A DNA stretch of 64,000 bases from Littorina saxatilis. Lineage: Eukaryota; Mollusca; Gastropoda; Littorinimorpha; Littorinidae. The DNA lies in the NCBI RefSeq assembly GCF_037325665.1, contig NC_090250.1, positions 31,184,369-31,248,368 of the forward strand, written 5' to 3'. Each line of letters opens with the position of its first letter. Position 1 is the first letter of the stretch. Below, piece by piece: positions 23,195-35,100 of the stretch. A program made the position numbers and the translations under genes. The notes beneath the pieces are model-generated. The model was not told the origin of the DNA. It saw only the letters and a program-made list of their open reading frames with translations, and did not search any database.

Positions 23195-26100
23195 CTCAAC
23201 GCAGTACATCAACGGCACCATTCAAGAAGGGCTAGATAGGAACGACACCAAGCCATTCTGGCGGTTCATCAAGGCCAGGAAACAGGACAATGTCGGAGTA
23301 GCCCCCCTCAAAACCAAAGGCCAACTCCACAGTGACAGCCAGTCAAAATCGGACATCCTCCTTAACCAGTTCAAATCTGTCTTCACCAAAACTTCCTCCC
23401 AACCCCTCCCCCACCTCCAATCCACCGCCCCTGACATCCCACCCATTACCATCACAGTCCCCGGAGTCACCAAGCTGTTACGACAACTGAAAGTCAACAA
23501 GGCGTCCGGACCAGACGGCATCCCGAACACCGTCCTCAAGACACTCGCCAACAGCGTCGGCCCAGCGCTAGCACTGATCTTCCAGACCTCTGTCGACAGC
23601 GGACGTCTACCCAAGGACTGGTTGTCGGCCAACGTGTCGTGTGCCTTTAAGAAAGGGGACCGCCACGAACCCGCCAACTATCGCCCAATCTCCCTTACCT
23701 CTGTCCCCTGCAAACTCCTTGAACACATTATCTTCCGCCACATTATGTCCCATTTCCAAGCCCACAAAATCCTTACAAACCTGAACCACGGCTTTCGATC
23801 TGGCTACTCCACTGAAACCCAACTACTAACCACCACCAACGACCTACTACAATCTTTTGATCAAGGCAAACAAATTGACATGGCCATACTAGACTTTTCC
23901 AAAGCATTCGACACCGTCCCCATGACCGGCTCCTCCTCAAGTTGGCCAACTATGGCATCACAGGCCCCCTCCACGCATGGCTTCACTGCTTCCTCACGGA
24001 ACGCAGCATGCAAGTCGTCGTTGAAGGCAGTACGTCCCAGCCCACTACCGTCGACTCAGGCGTCCCACAAGGCACCGTGCTGGGCCCACTCCTTTTTCTC
24101 AGCCACATCAACGATCTCCCGCAGGCAGTCAGATCCCAGGTTAGGCTGTTCGCCGACGACTGTCTCGTCTACAGAGAGATCAACACCTTTAACGACCACC
24201 CCACCCTACAAGAGGACCTGAAGTGTCTAGAAGGCTGGGCAGAGAAATGGGGAATGCGCTTCAACGCCACCAAGTGCTATGTCATGAGCATCTCCCACAA
24301 ACCACCCTCCACCTTCATGTACTCCCTCAACAACACCATCCTCAAAACTGTCCCTTCCAACCCAACCTTGAGTACGGAGCAGTAGTCTGGGACCCGTACC
24401 AAGCGCAGGACATCGATAGGATGGAACGCATACAGCGCACAGCAGCACGTTTCATCGCCAACGACTACCGATCAAGACATCCTGGCTTTGTTACGGGCCT
24501 CCTGACACGCCACAACCTCCCAACTCTCCAGGAACGTCGAGTAAACCTCCGCCTGACTTTCTACTACAAGGTGGTTGAGGGGCTGGTGCCGGCAATGCCT
24601 CCAGACAAATTCCTGACCCCTCAACGTACTGGCCGCATGATTCGACCCAGAAGACAAACAGCAGACTACGTTGGTAGCAACCCCATAGACAATTACATAA
24701 AAAATAACAACAGGTGTTTCGCTGTACCACGCTGCAACACTGAACAATACAAGCAGTCGTTCTTCCCACGATCCACAATAGAGTGGAATCACCTGGACAA
24801 CACAGTTGTCCACTCAGCCTCTATTGAGGCATTCAAGGCGGCGCTGACTACCAGCCGCCGATAAGCGACGTCGCTGCGCACACCCACCCGTCGCGCCAAA
24901 GCCAGCAATCTGGATGCTAGCGACGTAACCTACAGATACAGATACAGAGTGTTTGGTAAGATAAGAGTGTTCTGATTTGGAATATGAGACTTGTTTTAAT
25001 GCATGAAATAATAGACAAAATATCTGACAGTGACAATGACAGCATTCTACACTCAGATTCAGAGTGTACTGTATTCAGGATCGATGAGTCTGTATACACT
25101 CTGACGATGAAAAACTCGGTTACAAATCTGTAGCTAATGAAATGCCCCTTAACAAGTCGTTAGGAAGTAGCCAATGAAAAATCAGTCTGACGTATGGACT
25201 TCCGCTATCTCTTTTTCGGAGTGGCGAGGGTTGGCAAATAATGTACACTCACATAATATACAAACTAGGTTGATACACACCCCAAAAGTGTTCCAAGCTC
25301 TGACAATAAACTGCCGTGAAGCATAAGTTTTGTGTGTGTGTTTCACTGTTTGTTTTTTTGTCTGTGTTTGTTTCCAGCGTACTTTGATACCATGAATTGA
25401 AAGTGAAGCGTACCTTCGCAAAATGGCGTCGAATTACGCTCGGAGTGTTGATGCGGTTCAGTGTCTGGTCTTTTAAGTACACCCTGAAAATGTAATCTAC
25501 GTTACAGCAAAGGCCGTGCGGGATCAGATTGTTTTTGTTTCTTTGTAGTCTTATAATCAACTGCTCTGCATTCCTATCGCAAAGTGGTGTCGAATGGCAA
25601 ATTCGCTTCGTGGCCGGAAATAAACGCCGGAGTGTATACAAAATTCTGACCCCTGTATACACTCCAAGTGCGTATGGCCAGTGTGAAATTTTTTATTGTG
25701 AAAGACTTCAAAGAGAGAGGGAGAGAAATTATAAATAACCCTTTTCGGATTGTTGAATTCTACAAACTACATGGACAAACCATTGGAATGAAGTTTGATA
25801 TGAAGAGCTTGTTACAGATGAAGGTAAAGGCAAGGAGGATGGTGATGCAGGTCAAGACAAGCCACCGTCAAAGTGAGTATTAATATTGTATGGACTTGCT
25901 TAAACTATTTTTCTGAACAGAGTGGCTCGGGAACTTACCTGTCGGTTACGGAGCTCCCAGGCTCGGGAACCAATAATTATAGTCGTCAGTAGATCTCAAA
26001 ATAGACCTCCCTTTTATTGCCTATCGTGTCAATAAGGTGTGCATAGTGGCGGTGCAGTGGTTAGACTATCTGGACCATGGATCGTGTGGTCCAGGGTTTG

Positions 26101-29100
26101 AGACCTGCCATCACTTGTTTTTGTTGTTTAAAAACAAAATCTTTCAACCTTCTTTTTTTTCATCCTGTCCGTTCTTTTTCCCCCGCTCTCTTTATTTGAT
26201 CCAAAGCTGTTGGATGGACTCTGAAAGATTGAAGACAAATGCGTTTGCGAACCGAGCATCGTGAATCACTAGCCCCAAGGCTAAAAGCAGCATTTAATTG
26301 ATTTATTACTAAAAAATAGTAAAATGCAATACTTAAAATCATTAACAAGAGAAAAAAACAAATTTCTTTTCAGTTATGGCAAAACGTGTCTGCTTCGCAT
26401 CAAATTTGACAGAGCCGACACCTGCAAACCACGTATATTGCTTCTGTCAGTCTTTAAGATTGTGCTGTTGCCGAGATACAAGTCTTCCTGATTCTAAAAC
26501 TGATCTCCATAAATCTTTCTCCAGAAGAAAAAACACACCCAAAGACCGCCGGGCTTGGAATTTAACTTTTAAAAACAAAATCTTTTTTTAACTCCTCGGT
26601 CTTTGGGAAAAAAGGTAGCTTGTGGATAGTGCTGGTTCCCGAAGCCTGGGTGCTCCGTAGCCGACTCGCCATATCTTGAGTCTGGGGGCTCAGTAACTGA
26701 TTCGTCAGTGCTCCAGCCTATACCTATTCTGAATCTTATTATGTATCAGAGTTGTCCTATTGTTGATGCCACCAATTTCGGAGAAGGGAGGGAGCTGAAA
26801 CATATATCTTATTTTACAAATAATCAAGCAAGAAAATTTAGTGAGTATATATATAATAATAGTTCATGTCGATAATTTCCAGATTTGTTTAAAAATGCAT
26901 TGTTTTCAGCAGAGGTGTCCCTGCAGTACAGAATGGAGTTGTGGTGAAGAAAGAGGACAGGGAAGAAGGAGAAATGGTATTCAAAACTTGTTCTGTATTC
27001 TTTCACTTTTTTCATCTTTGTGTTTTTTGCGAAAAGCCGCCAAAAAGAAGTGCAGTGTACACACTCAGGTGAAGAGTGTTAATTTGATTTACAAGAAAGA
27101 AAGAAAACCATGAAAGAAGAACATGTAGCCAACCTCTGGTTGGGCGGTTTGTATAAACTTGATAGGATAAAGATTTATTAGATTTTGCAAGATATTGTTT
27201 AAGAAATTATTAATGATATGTATGCAGTCGGCCTATTTGTACAGTTTCATTTTTTCCGAAACAGCTCAGTAATTTGGTTGTTCGTGCATCTGGAATTGTT
27301 GTTAATAGATGTCTGATAAATAGTTATGTATTTTTATGAACCTTTTATATATTGTTATATATATTAATCACAAATATTATTTTATATGTGCAGAGCGGGG
27401 AGGAAGGGGAGTCACAAGAGAAAGATGACGATGATGATTCTGATGAGGATAACGTTCAAGTCACTATTGGAGACATCAAAGCCTGGAGCGTCAATGAGTA
27501 TGTTTGGTATTTTTTGTTTCTATAAAATGTGTTATCATTGGAGCAATATTTAGTTTATTATAAAGATAGTGTAAATACATGTATACAAAATTATAATTAC
27601 ATATTCTTACGCCGAATCACATGATTAGCATTGACCCACTTCGATGCATAGGTTATGATAAAAGCTACCCCGTCTAGGTATAAGGGGAGCAACCCCAACT
27701 AAAAAAGTGACTGCACCAGCATGACTGACACCCTGGGTTACGTCCCATGTAGCCTACTACGTCATCAATGGTGCTGGTCACGTGATACCCCTTCAATCGA
27801 CTACTATCACTCAAGGGTGACGGTTGTGTTCGCTTTTGCTCTGGCTGGTTTTGTGTCTACGGCACCCACCGGCCTCGGCCCCCGTCTACTTCTTGCTGGC
27901 TTGCAGCTGGTGAGATCGTTCATATTTTCTTGTATGTTTTATTGTTTCTGCTGTGAATTTCGCATGTCCTTTGGACTCTGAAGTTTTCAGCGGTTGTTTG
28001 GCTTCCTCACGGTCGCCATTTGCATTAGCACGTTGGCTGGCTTCTGTTGTTTTAGCCGTGTTCGGGCTATTAACGCTGTCGTAGCTTGCTTTGTAGCTGC
28101 CGTCGGTAGCTTTTACGTACGTGCTTATCTTTTTTGCTCGCTTGCTTCTGAAATGTTTGTGTCTGTACGGACTTTATTATTTTCAGACTTGTGGCTTCCT
28201 CCTTGGTCGCCATTTTTAGCTAGCATGTTGTTGTTATGTTGATTTTTCGTCCGTACTCGGACGCTTAACTCTTCGTATAGCTAGTTGTTTAGCTGCCTTT
28301 GGTAGCTCCTAAACTGGTTTTAGCTGCCCTCTTTGCTGGCTTCTGAAAGGCTGGCGTCCTTTCGGACTTTGCTAGTTTCAGTCGTTTTATTATTTTTCTC
28401 TCGGTGCTTACTTGGCCGTTAATGAGAATTAGAGGGAGCTAAGGCTGAGGGTTAGGGCTTGGGCCCTGCTAAGCTCTATCCCTCAGCAGCCTCTTATTTT
28501 GAAGAACGCCTTTGTCGTTCATGTTGGCACAATTTTAGGCAAGTTTTTACGTTGTTCTGTGCCGTTTTTTATGTTACGGACGATTGGCCGTCTGGCTCTC
28601 TGCCGTCCGTTTTGGCCTCCAAGGCTGTCGTTTTACGTCTGTTTCGGCTCCAGAGTCTCGGGCTCTGGGGTCTGCACTTATCTTTTGCTTATTTCCAGAA
28701 ATAGATTCCCTCGTTCGCGAGGTTTGCCTCGGCGGACTTCGTCGCCAGCTCTGCCCCCCGCCTGGGGGTTAGGCGACGTTCTCTCCTTCAGACGCTGGGT
28801 CTTCTCCGGACCAGGCTGCTGTCCACCGCGATGTTTCTGGACGGTCCCTTGGGGATCTTCTTCTCCTCTTCCTGGCCGGCATTGGTTGCCTTCCGCTTGC
28901 GGTAGCGCAACAGTGCATGTCCCTCCGGGGATCCGGCCACTTCAAGGTTGGTGTCTGCAGCAGCCGTTTACGGCAGCTGCACTTCCGGTTTCCGGAATCG
29001 GATGTTCTCCTGCTAGTGAGCGACTTGCGTTCACGTCGGGTCAGAACCTCTCCGTACTCCAGCAGTCGGTTCCGACAGCTGGGCTTCCTGCTCTGGCAGG

Positions 29101-32100
29101 AAGTAGGGGTTCACCGGCTAGTGAGCGACTTGCGTTCACGTCCGGACCGAACCCCGCCTTACACCAGCAGTTGTACGCGACAGCTGGGCTTCCGGCTCCG
29201 GCCGGAAGCAGTGGTTCTTCCGCTCGTGCGCAGCCTGCTGTCACGTCCGGTGCGTCCCACATCTTACGTCAGCAGTCGTCCGCGACAGCTGCTTCCGGCT
29301 CAGGCCGGAAGTAAAAGGCTCACTGGCTAGTGTTCGGACTGCGTTCACGTCCGGTTTGAGCCTTGCCTTACGTCAGCAGTCGTCCGCGGCAGCTGCGCTT
29401 CCGGTTCCGGCCGGGAGTGTAGGTTCACCGGCAGTGCACAGGCCGCTGTCACGTCCGGTTTGGGCCTTACCCTACGTCAGCAGTCGTCAACGTCAGCTGG
29501 GCTTCCGGTTCCGGCCGGAAGTGTAGGTTCACTGGTTAGTGCTCAGGTTGCTGTCACTTCTGGTTCGAGCCTTTACCTACTTCAGCAGTTGTCCGCGACA
29601 GCGCCGCTTCTGGTTACGGCCGGAAGCGTAGGTTCACTGGTTAGTGTACAGACTGCTGTCACGTCCGGTTTCGAGCCTTGCCCTACGCGACGGCTGTGCT
29701 TCCAGTTCCGGCTGGAGGTATCGGTTCACTGGTTAGTGCACAGGCTACTGGCACGTTCAGTTCGAACCTTGCCTTACGGCGGTGGTCGTACGCGACCTCT
29801 GCGCTTCTGGCTCCGGCCGGAAGTGGGGGCTCACTGGATAGTGGACCTGCTATGGTCCCATCTGGTTTGAGTCTGGTTTTTTCGTCAGCAGTGCCCTTTG
29901 GGCTTGCAGGCTCCCTGCCTCAGGCGGATTAGCAGCTACCACACACTTCGGTAGTGGGTTCTGCCGTTCTCCTCACTTCCTGTGCCTTTGGTCTTCGACG
30001 CCTCTCATCCTCCTCTTAGTCAGGGGTGAAGTTTGGCCGTTGACCTGCAGGAAAGGGGCTTCAGGCTCCGGCCTTCCCAGCTTCGGGACATTAGCGGCTC
30101 AGAGGAGGTTGCCTTTGCCCAAGATGTCCCGGAATTTGCTGTCGTCTTTTGCCCCTCTGCGTGCACCTTTGCCGGTCACGCCGGAACTTCTTCTTTGGGG
30201 AACGTTTTGAGTCCCCTGCTCTCTGAGCAGACTCTCTTCCCCTCTGAGGAAGTGGGCAGACAGCTTTTGGAACTTGCTTCCATCTCGGAGACACTCCTTT
30301 ACGGAGTTCTTTGCGCCCTTTACTCTCAGTTTAGAGCAGGACGCAGGGGATGCTTTCTCCACTTTTGCTAGGGCGAATTTAGAACGGAGAAGTCCTTCCT
30401 CTCTGCACAATGCCCATACGGTCATGTACAGACGGGACTTGTTCCTCGCCCATTCCTAGTTTGTGAGGAATCAATGAGACACCCTTAGTTCTTCACCCTC
30501 GGTGGATGGGTCTCTCTTCGGCCTCCTGGCCTCTAAGGCCTCCTGGCCTTCAAGTCCTCCTGGTCTCTGAAGCCTCCTGGTCTCTTAGGCCTCCTGGCCC
30601 CCAAGGCCTCCTGGCCTCTAGGGCCTCCCGGCCTCCAAGGCCTCCAAGGCCTCCTGGCCTCTGAGGCCTCCTGGTCTCCAAGGCCTCCATGGCCTCCAAG
30701 GCCTCCTGGCCTCTTAGGCCTCCTGGCCTCTAAGGTCTCCTTGCTTCCAAGGCCTCCGGGCCTCCTGGTCTCCAAGGCCTCCTGGCCTCTGAGGCCTCCT
30801 GGTCTCCAAGGCCTCCTGGCCTCTTAGGCCTCCTGGCCTCTAAGGTCTCCTGGCTTCCAAGGCCTCCTGGCCTCCTGGTCTCCAAGGCCTCCTGGCCTCC
30901 ATGGCCTCCGGGCCTCCAAGGCCTCCTGGCCTCTTAAGTCTCCTGGCTTCCAAGGCCTCCCTGGCCTCCTGGCCTCCAAGGAGATATAGATGTGTAGGGA
31001 CCTTCAGGTCTCTTCTTTTGCTCTCCAAGCTTTGAAGCAGCAAAACGGGCTCTACCTAAGCAGACTCAGCTTTTTCAGGCTAAGTCCTCAGCTCAGGTTT
31101 ATCCGGAGAGGTTCTTCCTTGCACAGACGTCTTAGTCTGTATTTTTTGGGAACAACAGCCTGCATTAGGGCATCCGGGTTTTTCAGCCTCGGCTGGTGCA
31201 ACAGCCATTTCATCCGTTGGTGGTGGTGGTTGTTGTCTACTCTTTTGGACTTGGTCCTAGTGGGCTTTTCGCCGATTTTGACTCTGTCTTTCTCTAGCGA
31301 TCGGACTTGTTCTGGTGTTTCGTCCAAACTTAAGGTTTACTTGAGGTGGCCTCGGAGGTTACATTCAGATTTTACTGAGTTTGCATTGGTTTTAGCAATG
31401 CATGGTGAGGGGTCATTCTTGTGGCCTATCACTTTTCTCAGCTTTATTGGCTAAACCTCCCCTTTCGGTAGAGGTCTAGTTAATTTTCTGGTTTCTTGGT
31501 GCGGGCTTTCAGCCCAGCATCTTTGGTGGCGGGTCTACGGGCGTTACGGCTCTCAGCCTTAGCCCGTGTAATAGTCTCCTGCCTGGCATGGGCGACTACG
31601 GTCTCCGTGTCTCTAGATTTTGTGTCTTCCTCTTTTCCCTCATCCTGCCAGGAGGCGGGTCGGGTCGACTTCCGGTGGGGTGGGTTGCCTGTTACGGTCA
31701 CCCTTCTACCGCTGGCAACTATTACGGACTCTTGCCTGTTGTGTTCCGTGTCTGATTCTCGGTTCTGAGGTATCAGACGTGTTTGGTTTTTCAGCCAGAC
31801 TCAGGAATTTTCTGGGCTCGGTCGGCCGCGAAATTTCTTCGGGCCCTTCTTCTTGTGAACTCTCGTTCAGGGAGTCTTAAGGCTGGTTAGCTTCACAGTT
31901 TTCTGTTTTTCCTTTCCAGCCTCGTTTCTGTTTTGGGTTTTTGATTTTCTTTCGTTTACCTACAAGCAGACTGCTTTGTGATCACTCTGACTTTAGTCAT
32001 TTTGGTTAGAGTCACCGGTCACATCAGGCTTTGGCCATCGCGTTCTCCGCTCTGCTGGCGGCTTACACTTTTCGTAGGCCGCTTCTTCCTCTGTTTACCT

Positions 32101-35100
32101 CCCTCTGTGCTTCTGCATGGTCTGGTAGTGGACTTCTGGTGACCGTCTCTTCTGAGTTTTTTCTTTGAGTTTGACTCTGGTTTTTTGTACTCAGACGTCT
32201 CTCTCTCTTTCTAGGAAACAGGTCACTCCTCTCTGGAGCTGACCGTTATCTCTCCGGCCTTTCGGGCCTCTCTCCATGCCAAGGCTTTTTCTTTGGCATG
32301 ATTGTCTTACGGTCCTGGGGAAGGTTGGTGCTTTTCATTTATGATCGGTCAACCTTACGCTTGTCGTTTCCAGGGTTTTTGGCTTTTCCTTCCAATAGTA
32401 AGGGGGGGGGGGGGGGCAGCTTGTCTGCCCCTCTACTCGGCTCGGGTTATTCAAGACTTGAGCCCCTTTATGGTTCAGGAGATGGCAAGAAGTGCTGAGC
32501 ACAGCTTACGGGCTCTCTGATGCTGTCTTTCGCTTTTTTGCCTGAGCGGCATTGCGACTGTCATTTAGGTTGGTTCTCGGTCCCCGTTCTGTCTTTTGGC
32601 AGTGGGCCAGTTCCTGGCAAGGGTTTTAGAGTGAGCTAGATGTTTTCTTTCTCACCGGCTCTTTCCCTGATGTTTGGCAGTGGGCCAGTTTTTTGGCGAG
32701 GGATTCTCTTCCCCTCCGCCTTGGCGTAGCTTTCGGCTATCTTTCCCCTAGGCTCAGCCCGAGCTCTTTTTCCAGGGCCTGGGCCTCCTCCTCGGCCGTT
32801 TTACGGTCTGGGAGGTTGGATGATGTCCTGCACACAGCTTACTGGTGCTCGGCTTTTGTCTTTATCAGTTTAATAGGGAGACATTGCTGCCTTCTGGCAG
32901 TATGGATCTATCTGTAACGATGGATCTAGGTCCCTTCCTGCTTTGGTGGCAGCGGGACAATGCCTCTCCAGATTTTAAGAGTGGGTTTGAACTTCTTTGA
33001 TCTTACCCACCGCCTGGTTGGAGTTATCTGCTAATCATGTGATTCGGCGTAAGAATATGTAATTATAATCGAAAATTTTTATCTAAATTTTGATTTGATT
33101 AATATACTTACCCGAATCACATGGGTAATTCCCTCCCTCCTGCCCCGCACGATTTTTGATGTTCAATTAGTCGATTGAAGGGGTATCACGTGACCAGCAC
33201 CATTGATGACGTAGTAGGCTACATGGGACGTAACCCAGGGTGTCAGTCATGCTGGTGCAGTCACTTTTTTAGTTGGGGTTGCTCCCCTTATACCTAGACG
33301 GGGTAGCTTTTATCATAACCTATGCATCGAAGTGGGTCAATGCTAATCATGTGATTCGGGTAAGTATATTAATCAAATCAAAATTTAGATAAAAATTTTC
33401 GAATATACACTCCTTGGTAGTGGTTGCCATACTGCATCGATTTTTATCAGCAGAGTTCGATCTTGCAGTTTTGTTTACAGTACTAATACTAACAGGACTG
33501 TACTAGTTTTGAATCTTTTCTGCAATCCAGGCAACCCAGGAATCTGTTCAAAAGTGGAAGTAACTACCAGAAACCTGCAGCAGGTATGTACTTGTGTGTT
33601 AGTGTGTGTGTTAAAGCAAAACTCGGATGTCTTTGTGAGTTGTATTTTATTTAGTGCTGTGTGTCACTGTCAGTTTGTAAAGCTTCACATTTATGTATGG
33701 GTGCATCATTCATTGAATGAATGATACCCAGCCTTTAGTAATGGTAGATAAGGTTATCATCAGCGTATTTTTTGTTTACATCAAACGAATACATTACCGA
33801 TGCATCATGTGGTCTTTGACAGTTTAAGTTTGAGATGCTGACAACTTTTTGTTGCTGTAATTCTGTTGGATTCTGAACTTAAAGGATTGGTTTGGATAGG
33901 GCTATGGTGTTGCATTTGGCGTGAAATATGGTAGACTTCTTGATAGCACAGTTTTGTGACAGTAGATAGTAGGTTAGGTGTGTTTTAAGATTTAGGGTTG
34001 TGGTCATTAAATTTAAAGGCATTATGTGTCAAAATTAATATACTAATGTCAACCTTTCTTACGTCACCGTGATTATTTCCAAGTCCTTTGAGGTTTATGT
34101 TTGAGGAACAGATCAGTTATTACATGAGCCGCTAAACCATGTGTTGAACTTGCAGCTACAGGCACCAAGCCAGCAGGGACAGCAAAAGGCATCGACATAG
34201 ACGCGCAGGGCACCATTAACAGCGTACCTGTCTACGAATTTGATCTCAACAGTATTGAAGCTGAGGAGAAGCCGTGGAGGAAACCAGGTAAATGATGGCT
34301 GTTGTATTACTTAGACTTACAGGCACTTGCATACATAGATCTGAGTTCTTGGACCTCCATATTTCTCCTTAGACATTTGTTGGCCTTTTCTATGTGTGTT
34401 TTAGATTCTTGATTCCCCATACACTGCAGCAGTGTACAGCAATTGTAAGGCATCACTATCAAGATTTGTTATGTTTTCTTGCTGTGTGATATTGATAGTA
34501 TTGATCCAACTATTAAAGCTAATTTATGTAGATTTTTTTTAAACAATTTGAACTACATGTAGTTTGTTGGTGAAGAATGTGTACACATCTGAAGACTTTA
34601 TGACCATATTAGTGGGATGTTCTGTACTAAAGGGAGTAGTTGAAGTTCACTGAATGTTTGTTCTCTCCAGGTGCTGACATCACAGATTACTTCAACTATG
34701 GCTTCACAGAGGAGACGTGGCAGCAGTATTGTGATAAACAGAGACGTCTCAGGGCCTTTAACGAAGGCGTTACTAAAACTGTGGTGAGTGTTAACTGTTA
34801 TCTGCTTTGTCTTGAACTTGATTGACTCACTGAATGTCCCGTGTGTCTGTGTAGGTTTTATTAGTCACACTCACGGAACTGTTTTTCTTCAATGCTAGTT
34901 TGATAAAATGAACATCCTTGCTGTTACAAACACAGCTGCATACAGCACATTTTCACACTTATTTGGACACTAACATGCATTCTTTCTCTTGCTTTAAAAG
35001 TGTTTGTATTTCTGTGGTACAGCAGTCCCTGCAATGTACGGCCCCCGGCGTGAGCGGACACCTGACATGTACGGACACATTTGCTCGGCACGGAGTGTTT

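Larger units (their letters stand above)
27590..33401 (+). mobile_element. DIRS-like tyrosine-recombinase retroelement 1, FIP1L1 intron 4
   Basis: About 5.8 kb fossil, plus orientation. Architecture: outer left end; long inverted repeats (27614-27802 and 33169-33358) identical by eye; an internal complementary region (33029-33123) made of the complement of the left end joined to the complement of the right end; right end. This is the hallmark of DIRS elements, which replicate through a circle and insert by tyrosine recombinase without a target duplication. Parts: leader with tandem arrays (28920-29880), Gag-like segment (about 30030-30460), minisatellite (30515-30985), a poorly recognisable middle, and a recombinase C-terminal-like segment (about 32690-32900, with AWASSSAVL and [15 protein letters not shown]). 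It lacks long open frames and appears broken in several places. The identical inverted repeats argue for a recent insertion. The host intron without it would be only about 220 bases. Confidence 0.82.

Noticed and set aside
30515-30985. CRISPR-like array
   Set aside because: Contiguous minisatellite units without unique spacers, in an animal genome.
30533-31043. Collagen-like Gly/Arg/Pro proteins on the minus strand
   Set aside because: Translation of the CCTCCTGGC minisatellite in DIRS-like element 1.
27590-33401. Maverick/Polinton or long-TIR DDE transposon for element 1
   Set aside because: The internal complementary region joining the complements of both outer ends, and the recombinase-like C-terminal motif, fit DIRS much better; no DDE or polymerase B motif was seen.
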